From: Halobellus inordinatus | Lineage (GTDB): Archaea; Halobacteriota; Halobacteria; Halobacteriales; Haloferacaceae | Assembly: GCF_024464655.1 (NCBI RefSeq) | Contig: NZ_JANHAV010000001.1 | Span: forward strand, 248,001-312,000 | Direction of reading: 5' to 3' | Length of the DNA: 64,000 nt | Shown: piece by piece, positions 26,536-35,738 of the stretch | How the letters are laid out: each line of letters starts with the position of its first letter | How positions within the stretch are numbered: the first letter of the stretch is position 1 | The notes under the pieces: model-generated | The model's database searches: none | What the model saw: the letters and a program-made list of their open reading frames with translations, nothing else | What the model was told of the DNA's origin: nothing | Made by a program: the position numbers and the translations under genes

Positions 26536-29500
26536 TCATTCGAGCCGCGTCACGAACACCAGGACGGTCGTCAGGGCAGCCAGCGCGACCAGCACGTCGA
26601 AATCCAGCAACCGTTCCCGGAGTGGTCTCTCGCCCGAGCCGTCGACGAGGGTGTCGATCACGGTCCCGAAGAACTCTCCCGTCGAATCGGTGATCGAGCG
26701 CCCGTCCCCGTCGGACTGCTGTTCGGGAGTCGCTGTCGACTCGGTGGTTGGTGCTGCCGCATTGCTCCGGGACGACCCCCCGGATCCGTCGCTTCCGACG
26801 CCACCGCTTCCGCCTGCGCCGCCCGCCTGACCGACGGTCGTCGCGGCTGTGGTCGCCACCGCCGTCGTCGGTACGAACGCGCGAACCTCGCCGCTGACGC
26901 CGAGTTCGTTCGAATCGCTGATGACGCCGGCCGCGGAGGTCGCCTCGAAGGTATCGCCGACGCCCTGTGCGTCGAAGTCGAACGCAGCGGACCACGCGCC
27001 GCTCGGTCCGACGACCGCCTGGGTCGTCTTGTGGAACGACGGCTGCGTCCCGTTCGTCGACCGGAGTCGGAGTTCGATCTCGGTTCCCGGCGCGACGGTC
27101 GTGGTCCCGCTGATCGATTGGTTCGCCGCGGCTGCGACGACGAGGGGATCGTCGTCCGTCGCGATGGTCGCCTCGACGAGCGAGTAGTTGCTAGCGACTG
27201 TCCGACTGTCGTCGTCGACTTCTGTGAACGTTCCGTTCTCGTGAACCGCGAACGACGCTGTGAGTGCGTCCCCTGCCGCGGGTACACTGGTGTCTGCTCC
27301 GTCCGAGACCGTGCCTACAGCCTCACTGTCGCTCGCTGTCGCCGCCGGTGCATCGATTTCGTACAGCATTGTGTAGGTATCGTTGCTCGGGTCGGCGACG
27401 ACGCGTGCGTTGCTCGCGTTCAGTTCGAGTTGGTAGGCCTCGCGATTTGGCGGTGGGTTCTGTTGTGTGACGTTCAGCGCGTACAGCGCCGCCTCGTCCG
27501 TGCCATCGAGCGCGAAGAACGTCTCGGTCGCCGTTCCGTCGTGTTGTGCAAACTGGCCGGCGAGCCCCGGTGCGTCGATTCGATGCACAACGAGGTCGCC
27601 CACGGCGACGTCCGCCCGCTGCGTGAGCCGCCCTGTCTCGACGGCCGTCGAGAGGTCTTCGTGCGTCGAAAGCGCTGCATCCGCGGGCGCGACCCAGGTG
27701 GTGAGTCGCTCTGGAGCGGGGGCGTCGAGTACGAGCGTCGCGGCGTGTTCCGCGTCTGCGCCCGCGTCTGCGCCCGTCCGAACAGTGACCTCGTACTCTC
27801 CGGAGGCTAGCGGCTCGCTCAAGAGGGTCCCCTCGTCGATATCGGCCGCGATCACCTCGTCTGCCGTCCCGCTGGTGTTTCCGCTGGACGCGGCGACGCC
27901 GAACACGTCGCCCCCGTCGTCTGGCAGACTCGTCGCACCGGCGACCGCGGCTGTATTGAACCGCAGCCGGACGGTGCCGTCGTCGTCGCCATCGGATACG
28001 GTCACGTTCGCCCGAAAGCCCGAGCCGACGCTTCCGAGCGTCACCGTCGCGATCTCGGCGTAGGCCAGATTCACACCCATTTCGGCGACGTCGCCGGCGT
28101 GCTCGCCGACGACGGTCGACCGGAACCTCGCGGTGCTCAGGCTGTCGTCGACGACAGCTATGCGGTCGGAGCGGACTGTCGCGTCGGTGCCGACGTCGGT
28201 CACGTTGACGGTGTAATTACCCGGTCCAGTCGTATCGAACACCGATGCCGGGAAGTCGAACGCCGTCTCGCCGTTCCCACCGAGGGTGATGTTCGTACGT
28301 TCGACGACCACACCGTCCGTCTCGCGGAGGTCGACCTGAACGGTGCGCCCGCCCGCGCTCGCGAAGATGGTCCCTTCGACTGCCGCGGCGGTCGTGAGGT
28401 TCCGATCGTCGATCGCGACTCCGAGCCCCAGATCCCGGATCGTGACTCCCGTCGTTCGATCGGTGCTGCCGTCGTCGAGCGTCGTTTCGACGGTGTACGC
28501 CTCGGTCCAGTTCCGCGCGTCGGTGTCGACCACGAACACCTGGCTTCCCGGTCCGGTGCGACCCGCGAAGACGAACGCCCCGTCGTCGTCGACGACCTCG
28601 AACGCCTGATCGAGGTCGGCCGAGCCATCGGTCGCGACGAACGCCATCGCCGATCCGGCGTAGACGTTTGCCTCGCCGCTGCCCTCTGGAACGGTCGCGG
28701 ACGCCACCGTCACGTCGACTGTCCCGGGTGTGATGGTCTCGCTGTCGACCGAGTCGTTCACCGCGTCGATTCTGACGCCCACTTCCGAGCGCGGATCGAG
28801 CGCCGTCGCGGAACTGAGGAGCAGTTGTCCGTCCGTAGATCCGTCGGTGTCGAGGGCGTAGCGATCTGTTACGTCCGCTCCGTCGACGAGGACGGTGACG
28901 TTATCCGCGAGCGTCAACGCCCCCGCTTCACCGCCCGCCTTCGAGACGTCTTCGCTGAACGGGACTTCGATGACGCTCTCTGTGTGCGTTAGCGACGCTC
29001 CCGAGAGGCTGTCGATGGAGAATTCGGTGACCGATCCGAGAGTGAGGGGCTCTGGATCGTTGTCGACTCTTGCGGTACTCTGCCGAATTTCACCACTGCT
29101 TTCATCGACATATGTTGATTTTATTTTATCCCCCTCGGATACGTGAAGCGCCCCAATACTGTCTACAGTGCTCAGTTCAGAGATTCCTCTAAACTGTGCA
29201 TCTGTTTGGTGTACTAGCTTGACGGTTTCGCCTCTAGTGTACTCGATACCATCGCGGGACTCCGGAGAGCTGTCAAAGGTGATAGTGACGGTCCCGTTAT
29301 TATTCCGGCTAACAGACGAAATCTCGTTCCCTCCGCGACTGCTATCTTGATAGGTGATATCCAGTTTGGATATCTTATTGTCGTCATTTTGGTCTGAAAC
29401 ACTCCATTCTGTGGTGTATTTTTTCTCTGTACCAGGATGCTCGCCAAACACGAATGATTGCGACTCAGTATCCGACTCGATATTGACGACGTAGTCCGTG

Positions 29501-29691
29501 GTCGTCGACAAATCGCTATCTTCGACGGTGACGGTGACGACGTCGCCGTCGGTGTACGTGGACGAATCAAATGAGATGTTCCCTTGATCCGCGGCAACGA
29601 CGCCGGAGAACGCCCCCATCCCGCTGAGAAGACTGAGTACAAGAATCGTTACGAGAGAAACGGCTCGAAAGCGGCTCGTGTAGCCTGTCAT
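26536..29691 (-). CDS. Large secreted surface glycoprotein, S-layer type
   Basis: 1051 residues. A Sec signal (VSLVTILVLSLLSGMGAFSG, cut probably after VVAA) is followed by beta-rich, acidic, Thr/Ser/Asp-rich repeats with many N-glycosylation sequons (NVT, NYT, NTS). A serine/glycine-rich stretch (GGSGGVGSDGSGGSSRS) precedes the end, where a hydrophobic helix LVALAALTTVLVFVTRLE closes the protein. Canonical haloarchaeal S-layer proteins end in PGF-CTERM, which is not seen here, so it may stay membrane-bound by this helix. Residues about 70-200 are coded by DNA that is clearly AT-richer than the rest. It may be an auxiliary S-layer or adhesion protein. Confidence 0.88.
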   Translation of the reverse strand: MTGYTSRFRAVSLVTILVLSLLSGMGAFSGVVAADQGNISFDSSTYTDGDVVTVTVEDSDLSTTTDYVVNIESDTESQSFVFGEHPGTEKKYTTEWSVSDQNDDNKISKLDITYQDSSRGGNEISSVSRNNNGTVTITFDSSPESRDGIEYTRGETVKLVHQTDAQFRGISELSTVDSIGALHVSEGDKIKSTYVDESSGEIRQSTARVDNDPEPLTLGSVTEFSIDSLSGASLTHTESVIEVPFSEDVSKAGGEAGALTLADNVTVLVDGADVTDRYALDTDGSTDGQLLLSSATALDPRSEVGVRIDAVNDSVDSETITPGTVDVTVASATVPEGSGEANVYAGSAMAFVATDGSADLDQAFEVVDDDGAFVFAGRTGPGSQVFVVDTDARNWTEAYTVETTLDDGSTDRTTGVTIRDLGLGVAIDDRNLTTAAAVEGTIFASAGGRTVQVDLRETDGVVVERTNITLGGNGETAFDFPASVFDTTGPGNYTVNVTDVGTDATVRSDRIAVVDDSLSTARFRSTVVGEHAGDVAEMGVNLAYAEIATVTLGSVGSGFRANVTVSDGDDDGTVRLRFNTAAVAGATSLPDDGGDVFGVAASSGNTSGTADEVIAADIDEGTLLSEPLASGEYEVTVRTGADAGADAEHAATLVLDAPAPERLTTWVAPADAALSTHEDLSTAVETGRLTQRADVAVGDLVVHRIDAPGLAGQFAQHDGTATETFFALDGTDEAALYALNVTQQNPPPNREAYQLELNASNARVVADPSNDTYTMLYEIDAPAATASDSEAVGTVSDGADTSVPAAGDALTASFAVHENGTFTEVDDDSRTVASNYSLVEATIATDDDPLVVAAAANQSISGTTTVAPGTEIELRLRSTNGTQPSFHKTTQAVVGPSGAWSAAFDFDAQGVGDTFEATSAAGVISDSNELGVSGEVRAFVPTTAVATTAATTVGQAGGAGGSGGVGSDGSGGSSRSNAAAPTTESTATPEQQSDGDGRSITDSTGEFFGTVIDTLVDGSGERPLRERLLDFDVLVALAALTTVLVFVTRLE

Positions 29692-30038
29692 ACGTGAAGT
29701 AGTGGGTCGTCGACGACGCGCGAGCGACTGACGCAGACGCTGACGCGAGTGCAGATGAAACGACGCACAAACTGAACCACCAGAAACGGAAGTCGGTGTC
29801 CGCCTCGTTCTGCCGGATGCCTCGAACTCCGTCGTCAGTCACGACTCGGAACCGAGTCGGGCGGCGACGCGAGAGTCCGTGACCGTGCATCCGTCTGTCG
29901 ATTAGACGCCCGAGTAGGACGACTAGCATATATTATAAGTAACCTTCCTTTCTCGGACGCCCTCCGTTAATTCAACACCGCAAAAATGTACGATCAGCGA
30001 CAGAGTCCCAGACAAGCAAGCCGAGAATCCGCGTGAGA
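29692..30038 (-). promoter_or_regulatory. Long leader and promoter of the surface glycoprotein
   Basis: No gene is seen in these 347 bases. The best promoter on the minus strand is TTACTTATAATATATG (about 29927-29942), giving a predicted 5' leader of about 210-220 nt before the ATG at 29691. Such a leader is unusual where most genes here look leaderless, though the known S-layer gene of Haloferax also has a leader. No AT-rich TATA element is visible closer to the ATG. Confidence 0.45.
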
Positions 30039-32399
30039 CTACCGGAACAGCTTCTGCAGGTAGCGATAGACGGGGAAGACGTATTCGGAGAGGCGGCCGA
30101 CGACGCCGGTCGAACTGGCGTAGACGACTACCGGGAGGTCGGTTTCGGGGGCGCGCTCGATGACGCGGTCCGGGGTGCTCCCGAAGACCCACCGACGGAG
30201 CTCGCGCGTGCGAGTCGCGCCGATGAACAGGACGCCGCCGCTCGCCGCCGCCGACTCGACGAGGCCGTCGGCGATGAGATCAGCTTCGATCTCGTGAACC
30301 TCGACGTCGATCCCTTCCGAGAGGTGATCGAGTGTGTCCTCGATCGCTTCGTGTGTCCCGTGTTCGCCCGTCGGTGCGACGCGAATGACGTGGACCGCCG
30401 CGCCCTGCGTTCCGAGGTCGTCGATCAGGGGGAGGAGGGCGTGGTGGTGCGGTCCGCCGCCGGCACCGACGTTGACCACGTCCAGGCTCGGGTGCTCGGG
30501 GAGTTTGTGGACGTAGAGAATGTCACACGGCGATTTGAACTGCACCGACGACGCGATGTCCGGGTGGTCCTCGGGGTACCCCATCAGGATCAGGTCCGCG
30601 CCGTCGTCCCGAGCAGTCTGGAGGATGTCGAAGGCGACCTCCCGGCAGATGTGTCCCTCGACGGTGTAGTCGACCCCGGTCTCGACGCCTTCGAGCTGGG
30701 CTTCGAGCGCGTCGGCGCGGTCGCCGGCGGTGTCTTCGAGCGCCTCGAAGGGGGTCTGTTCGGGTAGCTGGGTGATCGTCACGACCTGGACGAGCGGATC
30801 GCCGTTGCCCGTCCGCGCTTCGGCTATTTGGCTCGCAAAGCGCACGTAGGCGGGTGCGCGACTCGGCCGAGCGACCGGGACTAGGATACGGAACCGTTCT
30901 TCGGTCTCCGCTTCGGCCTCCTCTCCGCCGGCCGCTGCGGCCGACTCACCCGCTACGGTCGGCGGGCGTTCGCCCGCACGGGCGGCGTGCCCGCCCGGTT
31001 CGACGGATGCAGCGTGCGGGCGGGCTTCAGTCACGCGCGCGAAGAGTTCCTCGCGTTCGGGCGCGCCGCCCCAGAAGTAGTACGACGCTACGAGCGCGAT
31101 CACGACGACGATGCCGCTGAGGATCCCCGAGAAGGGCAGATTTCCGATAAGTGCGACGTTGGCCAGGACGCCCAGGACGGGAACGAACGGCACGAGAGGG
31201 ACGCTGAAGGGACGGTCGAGGTCCGGATAGCGGCGCCGCGAGTAGACGAGCGCGACGTTCACGACCGAGAGTGGAACGAGCAGATTGAACGTCGCAAAGC
31301 CGGTGAGCGCCGAGAGATGGAAGTGGAGTCCGCGGCCGACGACCTCGACCGACGGCAGGATGCCGCTGAAGGCCAGAATGAACGCGACGATCGTTCCCGT
31401 CGCCGTCGCGACGCTCCAGAACGGCGTCCCGTACTCGGGATGGATGCGCTGGAACGGCCGCGGGGCCTGTCCGCGCTCGCCCATCAGCGACCCGATCCCC
31501 GAGGCGGCCAGTATCGAGGCGTTCGACGCCGACACCATCGAGAAGATCGCGCCCGCGACGATGAGTACCCGACCGATCGGACCGAGGAACGCGGCCGCGA
31601 CCCGGCCCATCGCGGTCTCTCCGAGTTCGGCGACCACTTCTGCGGGGATCGGCGAGTTCACCATCGCGACGATGACGAAGGTGTAGAGCACGACGACGGT
31701 CAGGATCGACGTCGCGATAGCCTTGGGGACCGTCTTCCGTGGTTCGATGATCTCGCCCGCACTCGCAGCGATGGCTGAGAATCCGAAGAACGTAATGAAC
31801 GCCAGGGCCGCCACGGAGACGATGCCGACGGGTTCGGCCTGGAAGTTCCCGGCGAACCGCCCAGTAGCTTCGACTGGCCCGGCGAAAGCGAACGCGCCGC
31901 CGATGAACGCGAAGAGCACGGCGACTTTCGCGGAGGTGACGATGACCTGGAACGTCCCGCTCTCCTCAGTCCCGCGGGCGTTGAGGGCGCCAAGGAGAAT
32001 CGTCGTGACGAGCGGCATCGTCCCGTGCGGAATCGGCCAGACTTCGGGGAAGACGAACCGCTGCCACCACTCGCCCATCGTCGCGAGGTAGAACGCGGTC
32101 GTCCCCGTGTAGCCGAGAAACCGCGAGACGCCGACGAAGTACGTGAGGAAGTCGCTGTCGAACGTCTGTGAACTGAACAGGTAGCCGCCGCCGTTCTCGG
32201 AGTAGATCGAGGCGAACTCGGAGTACGAAGCCGCGGTGATCCCGGCGACGACTGCGGCGATAATGAACGCGATGACCGCGCTACTGCCGATTCGGGCGAC
32301 GGCGACGCCGGACAGCGAGAAGATCCCCGCCGCGATCATCGTCCCGAGGCCCATCGCGTACGCGACGGTGAAGCCGAGTGACCGAGTGTGCTCTACCAT
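30039..32399 (-). CDS. APC family permease with C-terminal UspA domains, second copy
   Basis: 786 residues from ATG 32399. The transporter half opens with AYAMGLGTMIAAGIFSLSG, the APC first-helix motif, and about twelve hydrophobic segments. The second half (from about residue 510) is soluble and holds two UspA-like repeats (RILVPVARPSRAPAYVRFA, then VVNVGAGGGPHHHALLPLI, with GATRTRELRRWVFGSTPDRV near the end, the UspA nucleotide loop). It is a distant paralogue of the permease at 3376, in the same domain order. An in-frame start 29 codons upstream adds a basic leader and was rejected. Substrate unknown. Confidence 0.92.
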   Translation of the reverse strand: MVEHTRSLGFTVAYAMGLGTMIAAGIFSLSGVAVARIGSSAVIAFIIAAVVAGITAASYSEFASIYSENGGGYLFSSQTFDSDFLTYFVGVSRFLGYTGTTAFYLATMGEWWQRFVFPEVWPIPHGTMPLVTTILLGALNARGTEESGTFQVIVTSAKVAVLFAFIGGAFAFAGPVEATGRFAGNFQAEPVGIVSVAALAFITFFGFSAIAASAGEIIEPRKTVPKAIATSILTVVVLYTFVIVAMVNSPIPAEVVAELGETAMGRVAAAFLGPIGRVLIVAGAIFSMVSASNASILAASGIGSLMGERGQAPRPFQRIHPEYGTPFWSVATATGTIVAFILAFSGILPSVEVVGRGLHFHLSALTGFATFNLLVPLSVVNVALVYSRRRYPDLDRPFSVPLVPFVPVLGVLANVALIGNLPFSGILSGIVVVIALVASYYFWGGAPEREELFARVTEARPHAASVEPGGHAARAGERPPTVAGESAAAAGGEEAEAETEERFRILVPVARPSRAPAYVRFASQIAEARTGNGDPLVQVVTITQLPEQTPFEALEDTAGDRADALEAQLEGVETGVDYTVEGHICREVAFDILQTARDDGADLILMGYPEDHPDIASSVQFKSPCDILYVHKLPEHPSLDVVNVGAGGGPHHHALLPLIDDLGTQGAAVHVIRVAPTGEHGTHEAIEDTLDHLSEGIDVEVHEIEADLIADGLVESAAASGGVLFIGATRTRELRRWVFGSTPDRVIERAPETDLPVVVYASSTGVVGRLSEYVFPVYRYLQKLFR

Positions 32400-33163
32400 C
32401 CTCTGCTCCCGGAGTGCTCGTCGTTTACCGACTCCTGCGTGTGCAGATTTGCCATCCCCTCTCTGTTTTGTCCAAGTTAGTCGCAATCGACGGTTGTGCG
32501 CTCCGTCGAGAGCGCTGCGTACGTCACGGCTGCAGTACGGCGGAGCTCGGACGGTGCAACTCCCGGAATCTGCGCCCGCTCACACAGCCGTAACCGCTCG
32601 TGGGATCCGTCGTTCCGACCGTTGTGAGCGGACGGCGGGCACGTTCTATCGGGGTTTCCGTAACCGTTGATAGACTCTCGTCGGAGGACACGCCGAGAGA
32701 TCTGCGAGGACTTACGAGAACTCCGACAACGTCCGCCGCGCCACTCGCCTCGTACGGATCCATACCGAACGATTGCGGCCGCATCACGTATTAAAGTCAC
32801 CAAAAATCACCGTTTTCGTAAAATATCGGCCCCAGACCAAAACATTTTGTCACTTTCCGAGGCGAACCCAGAGTCAGTTATCGAGCCGACAGACGAGTAT
32901 AAACACAGTCTACGAAACCGACGAAGTCGACGCGGCGACGACCTGCCGACACAGGACTGGTCGCCGAGGGGAGCAGCCGCGCCTTCGGTCACCCCAACAC
33001 CCGTTTGAGCTAAACCGAGTTTTATCTGCGATCGTCGTCGATACAGACGTATCAGAGATGGTCCCCACACCCGACGTACACCCGATCAGAAGGCGTCCCT
33101 CCACTCTCGTTCGCTGGCAGGAGAGACACTTACGAATCCGTCGCAGTGACAGGGGTGTCTCCG
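32400..33163. other. Gene-free 764-nt region
   Basis: No credible gene on either strand. It holds the promoter side of the permease (left end), a degenerate copy of the palindromic element (32649-32726), and an AT-rich tract at 32785-32870 (ACGTATTAAAGTCACC and AAAACATTTTGTCAC). The short open frames present are basic and Ser/Arg-rich, unlike real genes in this window. The pattern would fit decayed sequence or an unrecognised RNA. Confidence 0.6.
32649..32726. repeat. Palindromic element, copy 3 of 3 (degenerate)
   Basis: About 78 nt. Outer arms CGGGGTTTCCGTAA and TTACGAGAACTCCG are complementary with a few mismatches; the inner arms CTCTCGTCG and CGCCGAGAG pair with one mismatch. The GAGGACTTACGA block is identical to copy 2. 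It lies in gene-free DNA rather than after a stop codon. Confidence 0.65.
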
Positions 33164-34018
33164 ATGCCTAGTTTCACGACTCGACTCTTCGCAGGGATGG
33201 AACGGGCCCGAGAGTATCCGCTGCTGGCGCTCGTCCCGGTACTGCTCGCCCTTCTGGATACGGACAAGATCGTCGCTATCGCCACGTTCGACGGCGGACA
33301 CATCGGATTCAAATTCGGGCTCCCGCTGTCGGTCGTCACCATCTGGCAGTTCGTGAGCGTCCCGAACTCGGGCGTCACCGCGAACACCGGGCTTCCGATC
33401 GAGATGCTCCCGCTGGCGGTCGTGACGGTCCCGGTATTGCTCGTCGTGCAGGCCGCAGCGACGGCGGGGTACTTCGGGAGCATCCGAAACGCACTCGATC
33501 GCGACGCCTACGACTTCAGCCGAAACGTTCGTGCGTACTTTGTCCCCTTTCTCGTGCTGACTGCCGTGCCATTCCTCGCGGTGCTCCCGCTCGCAGTCGG
33601 CGTCTTTGGCGTCGGCACGTTGGCTGGGAACCTCAGTGGTGCGGTGCTGCTGATCGTCATCCCGACGTTGCTCGTCTTTCTGATCGCCGCGTACCTCTTT
33701 TATGCGACGCCGTATCTCCTCGTTCTACGCGACGTCGGCGTCGTCGATGCCGCCCGATCGTCGTACGCGCTCGCCGTCGACGGCGGCCCGTACGTTTCCT
33801 ATGCGGTCGGCTTCTCGCTCTTCGTCCTCGTGGTCTCACCCTTTGCGACCGCGTTCGTGGTGAACGTGCCGCTGCTCGGGATCCCGGTCGGCATCCTCGG
33901 CGGCAGCATCCTCGGTCTCGGCGCGAACTTCGCAACGATGCGTTTCGTCGCGGACCTCGATCCGGAGTCGGCGGTCAATCGGTCGTGGGATCCGGACTCG
34001 TCCGAGTCGCCCGAGTGA
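33164..34018 (+). CDS. Polytopic membrane protein of unknown function
   Basis: 284 residues with about six hydrophobic segments, a first cytoplasmic helix (PSFTTRLFAGMERAREYPLL), and a long loop between helices two and three (RNALDRDAYDFSRNVRAYF). This resembles haloarchaeal membrane proteins with repeated five-helix halves, but I cannot name a family. The end is soluble and acidic (DPESAVNRSWDPDSSESPE). ATG 33164 is preferred to a GTG at 33146. It stands alone after the gene-free region. Confidence 0.82.
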   Translation: MPSFTTRLFAGMERAREYPLLALVPVLLALLDTDKIVAIATFDGGHIGFKFGLPLSVVTIWQFVSVPNSGVTANTGLPIEMLPLAVVTVPVLLVVQAAATAGYFGSIRNALDRDAYDFSRNVRAYFVPFLVLTAVPFLAVLPLAVGVFGVGTLAGNLSGAVLLIVIPTLLVFLIAAYLFYATPYLLVLRDVGVVDAARSSYALAVDGGPYVSYAVGFSLFVLVVSPFATAFVVNVPLLGIPVGILGGSILGLGANFATMRFVADLDPESAVNRSWDPDSSESPE

Positions 34019-34093
34019 CGTTGTCAAACCACGCCCATCGATCATTACGGATAGACAGACAGTAATAGGAGCATCTCGCTACCACGGAATACG

Positions 34094-34903
34094 ATGGACG
34101 AGTGGCGAGGGCGAGAAGAACGCGCGACGAACGTTCTGTACCAGCAGGCGGTTCGAGTCCCACTGCCGGATCTCGACGCCGAACGCGTCCTCCATAAGAA
34201 TATGACGCGCATCGCCGATGCGGGTATCGACAAGAGCGACCTGCTCGCGGATCCGGACGTCCCGCTCACCGAAGCCTACGAGTACGAACTCGACGAGATG
34301 CGACAGAGCTTCCAGCACCGCCTACAGCAGGTCGCCGGCGCGGACTATCACGATGTCGCGGACGCGTACATCCGCGGCGAGCGCGACGACTGGATCGGAG
34401 CGCTCGCGACCTACTACCGGGAGTGCTACTACCGGCTGCAGGAGCGCTACACCCACGACGACCAGTTCTTCTTTCTCCTCGTGCTCCGCTATCCCGACTG
34501 CTTCACGGTCAATCTCGGCTTCGCCGACGGCGACGTTTCCGACGACGCCGTCCGTTACGAATCAGTTACACACACAGATATCGACGAGGAGTATCGCGAA
34601 CGATACTACGCGGAGTGCCAGTACGCACAGCGTGAAGCCGCAGAATACATCCGCGAGCGCGTCCCCTGCATCCGAGAGTCGTTCCCGGACCCGGACACCA
34701 CGCCGTTCGAGGAACGCAACTACGGCGGCTTCGTGCACATTACGGGACGGAGCAGTGCCATGTTCTCGGAATTACTCGACAGTGTTCGTCCGGACCCCGG
34801 TCGCTTCGACAGTCCGGTAACCACGCCCGGTCTCGTTCCAGAGGGTCCAGAAGCAAAACGAACCAAACGCAAGTATCTCGCCGACGCTGACTTCGTCGCC
34901 TGA
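34094..34903 (+). CDS. Unknown soluble protein, haloarchaeal type
   Basis: 269 residues, acidic, with no hydrophobic segment and no recognised motif. Visible features are several Tyr/Arg-rich helices (TYYRECYYRLQERYTHDDQ), aromatic strands (FFFLLVLRYPDCFTVNLGF), and a tail with KRTKRKYLADADFVA. The conserved-looking ends and normal codon use support a real gene. It starts about 75 nt after the previous gene; nothing around it suggests a function. Confidence 0.75.
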   Translation: MDEWRGREERATNVLYQQAVRVPLPDLDAERVLHKNMTRIADAGIDKSDLLADPDVPLTEAYEYELDEMRQSFQHRLQQVAGADYHDVADAYIRGERDDWIGALATYYRECYYRLQERYTHDDQFFFLLVLRYPDCFTVNLGFADGDVSDDAVRYESVTHTDIDEEYRERYYAECQYAQREAAEYIRERVPCIRESFPDPDTTPFEERNYGGFVHITGRSSAMFSELLDSVRPDPGRFDSPVTTPGLVPEGPEAKRTKRKYLADADFVA

Positions 34904-35000
34904 GCGGTCCCTGAGCTAGCCTGTTCACATTCGTTTTGGAACCAATCGCAGGCTATCGCCGCGTCCGTGGACGTCAACAGGCGGGTCGTCACCCGAGGGG

Positions 35001-35100
35001 TGCTATAGTAGCACTTGCAACTGATTGCGCACCCGATCGCACGACAGCGTACGATCCGATGAGAAGACTTGCAAATGCTACTACAGGAGTATTATTTTAA
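35001..35100 (+). promoter_or_regulatory. Pilin 2 promoter with a long inverted repeat
   Basis: TAGTAGCACTTGCAA (35006-35020) and TTGCAAATGCTACTA (35069-35083) are reverse complements at 14 of 15 positions, 48 nt apart. A second small palindrome, TGCTA-TAG-TAGCA, lies at 35001-35013. The TATA-like ATTATTTTAA (35091-35100) follows, with its centre about 28 nt before the ATG at 35125. The repeats look like paired operator half-sites. Confidence 0.6.
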
Positions 35101-35124
35101 GCGAACCCTACGATTGTCGTTAGT

Positions 35125-35562
35125 ATGCAGCTAAAACAGCTCCTCGCAGATGACGACGCAGTGTCCCCAGTCATCGGGGTAATTCTGATGGTCGCGATCA
35201 CGGTCATTCTCGCGGCCGTCATCGGTTCGTTCGTGCTCAACCTCGGGCAGGGCGTTCAGCAGACAGCCCCGCAGGCCAGTTTCGACTTCGACTACAATAC
35301 GACTGCCAGCACCAGTAACGTCACAATTACGCACCAGTCGGGTGACTCGATTACCGCAACGCAACTCGACACGGCGGGAGCAGAGTGGCACAACGAATCG
35401 TTGGGATGGAACAGTTCGTACACTTCCGTCAGCGCCGGTGATTCGCTAACCAAAAACGCCTCGCAAGGATTCAGTGGGCAGACGATCCGCGTCGTCTGGT
35501 CCTCACAGAACGGCGAGACCTCCGCGACGTTGAGTCAGTCCAAGGCACCTGGGAGCGCATAA
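35125..35562 (+). CDS. Type IV pilin (PF07790-type N-terminal domain), copy 2
   Basis: 145 residues. It shares the prepilin signal (QLKQLLADDDAVSPVIG) and helix ([16 protein letters not shown]) of the pilin at 15021 almost residue for residue, and the C-terminal block RVVW, SATLSQS and AP is also shared. The middle differs and carries several sequons (NTT, NVT, NES, NSS, NAS). PibD-type cleavage would again occur before the SPVIG helix. The two genes are 20 kb apart and neither has assembly genes beside it, so both would feed a pilus machine coded elsewhere. Confidence 0.9.
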   Translation: MQLKQLLADDDAVSPVIGVILMVAITVILAAVIGSFVLNLGQGVQQTAPQASFDFDYNTTASTSNVTITHQSGDSITATQLDTAGAEWHNESLGWNSSYTSVSAGDSLTKNASQGFSGQTIRVVWSSQNGETSATLSQSKAPGSA

Positions 35563-35738
35563 CGCCACGCTACTCACCGCGGACTGCGTGGACGCGTTCC
35601 GTTTCCGTGGGGGCGTCCGTGCACGCTGTCCGAAGAACGAACACGTACTCTTTCTCTGCCGTGATTGACGCTGCGGCGGTGAGACCGATCAGTGATTGTG
35701 AGAAAGGTTTGTCACTCCACGTGGAAAAACGGCCGTTG

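Noticed and set aside
29567-29929. Minus-strand 120-codon frame starting inside the TATA of the surface glycoprotein
   Set aside because: Its ATG lies within the promoter element and the sequence is basic and low-complexity; it overlaps the real gene start.
30039-32486. Longer start for the second APC permease
   Set aside because: The extra 29 residues are basic and not conserved-looking; ATG 32399 places the first membrane helix at the usual distance.
32524-32787. Minus-strand 87-codon frame in the gene-free region, with ATG after a TATA-like tract
   Set aside because: The protein is Ser/Arg/Pro-rich and not acidic, has no motif, runs across the palindromic element, and the TATA spacing is wrong.
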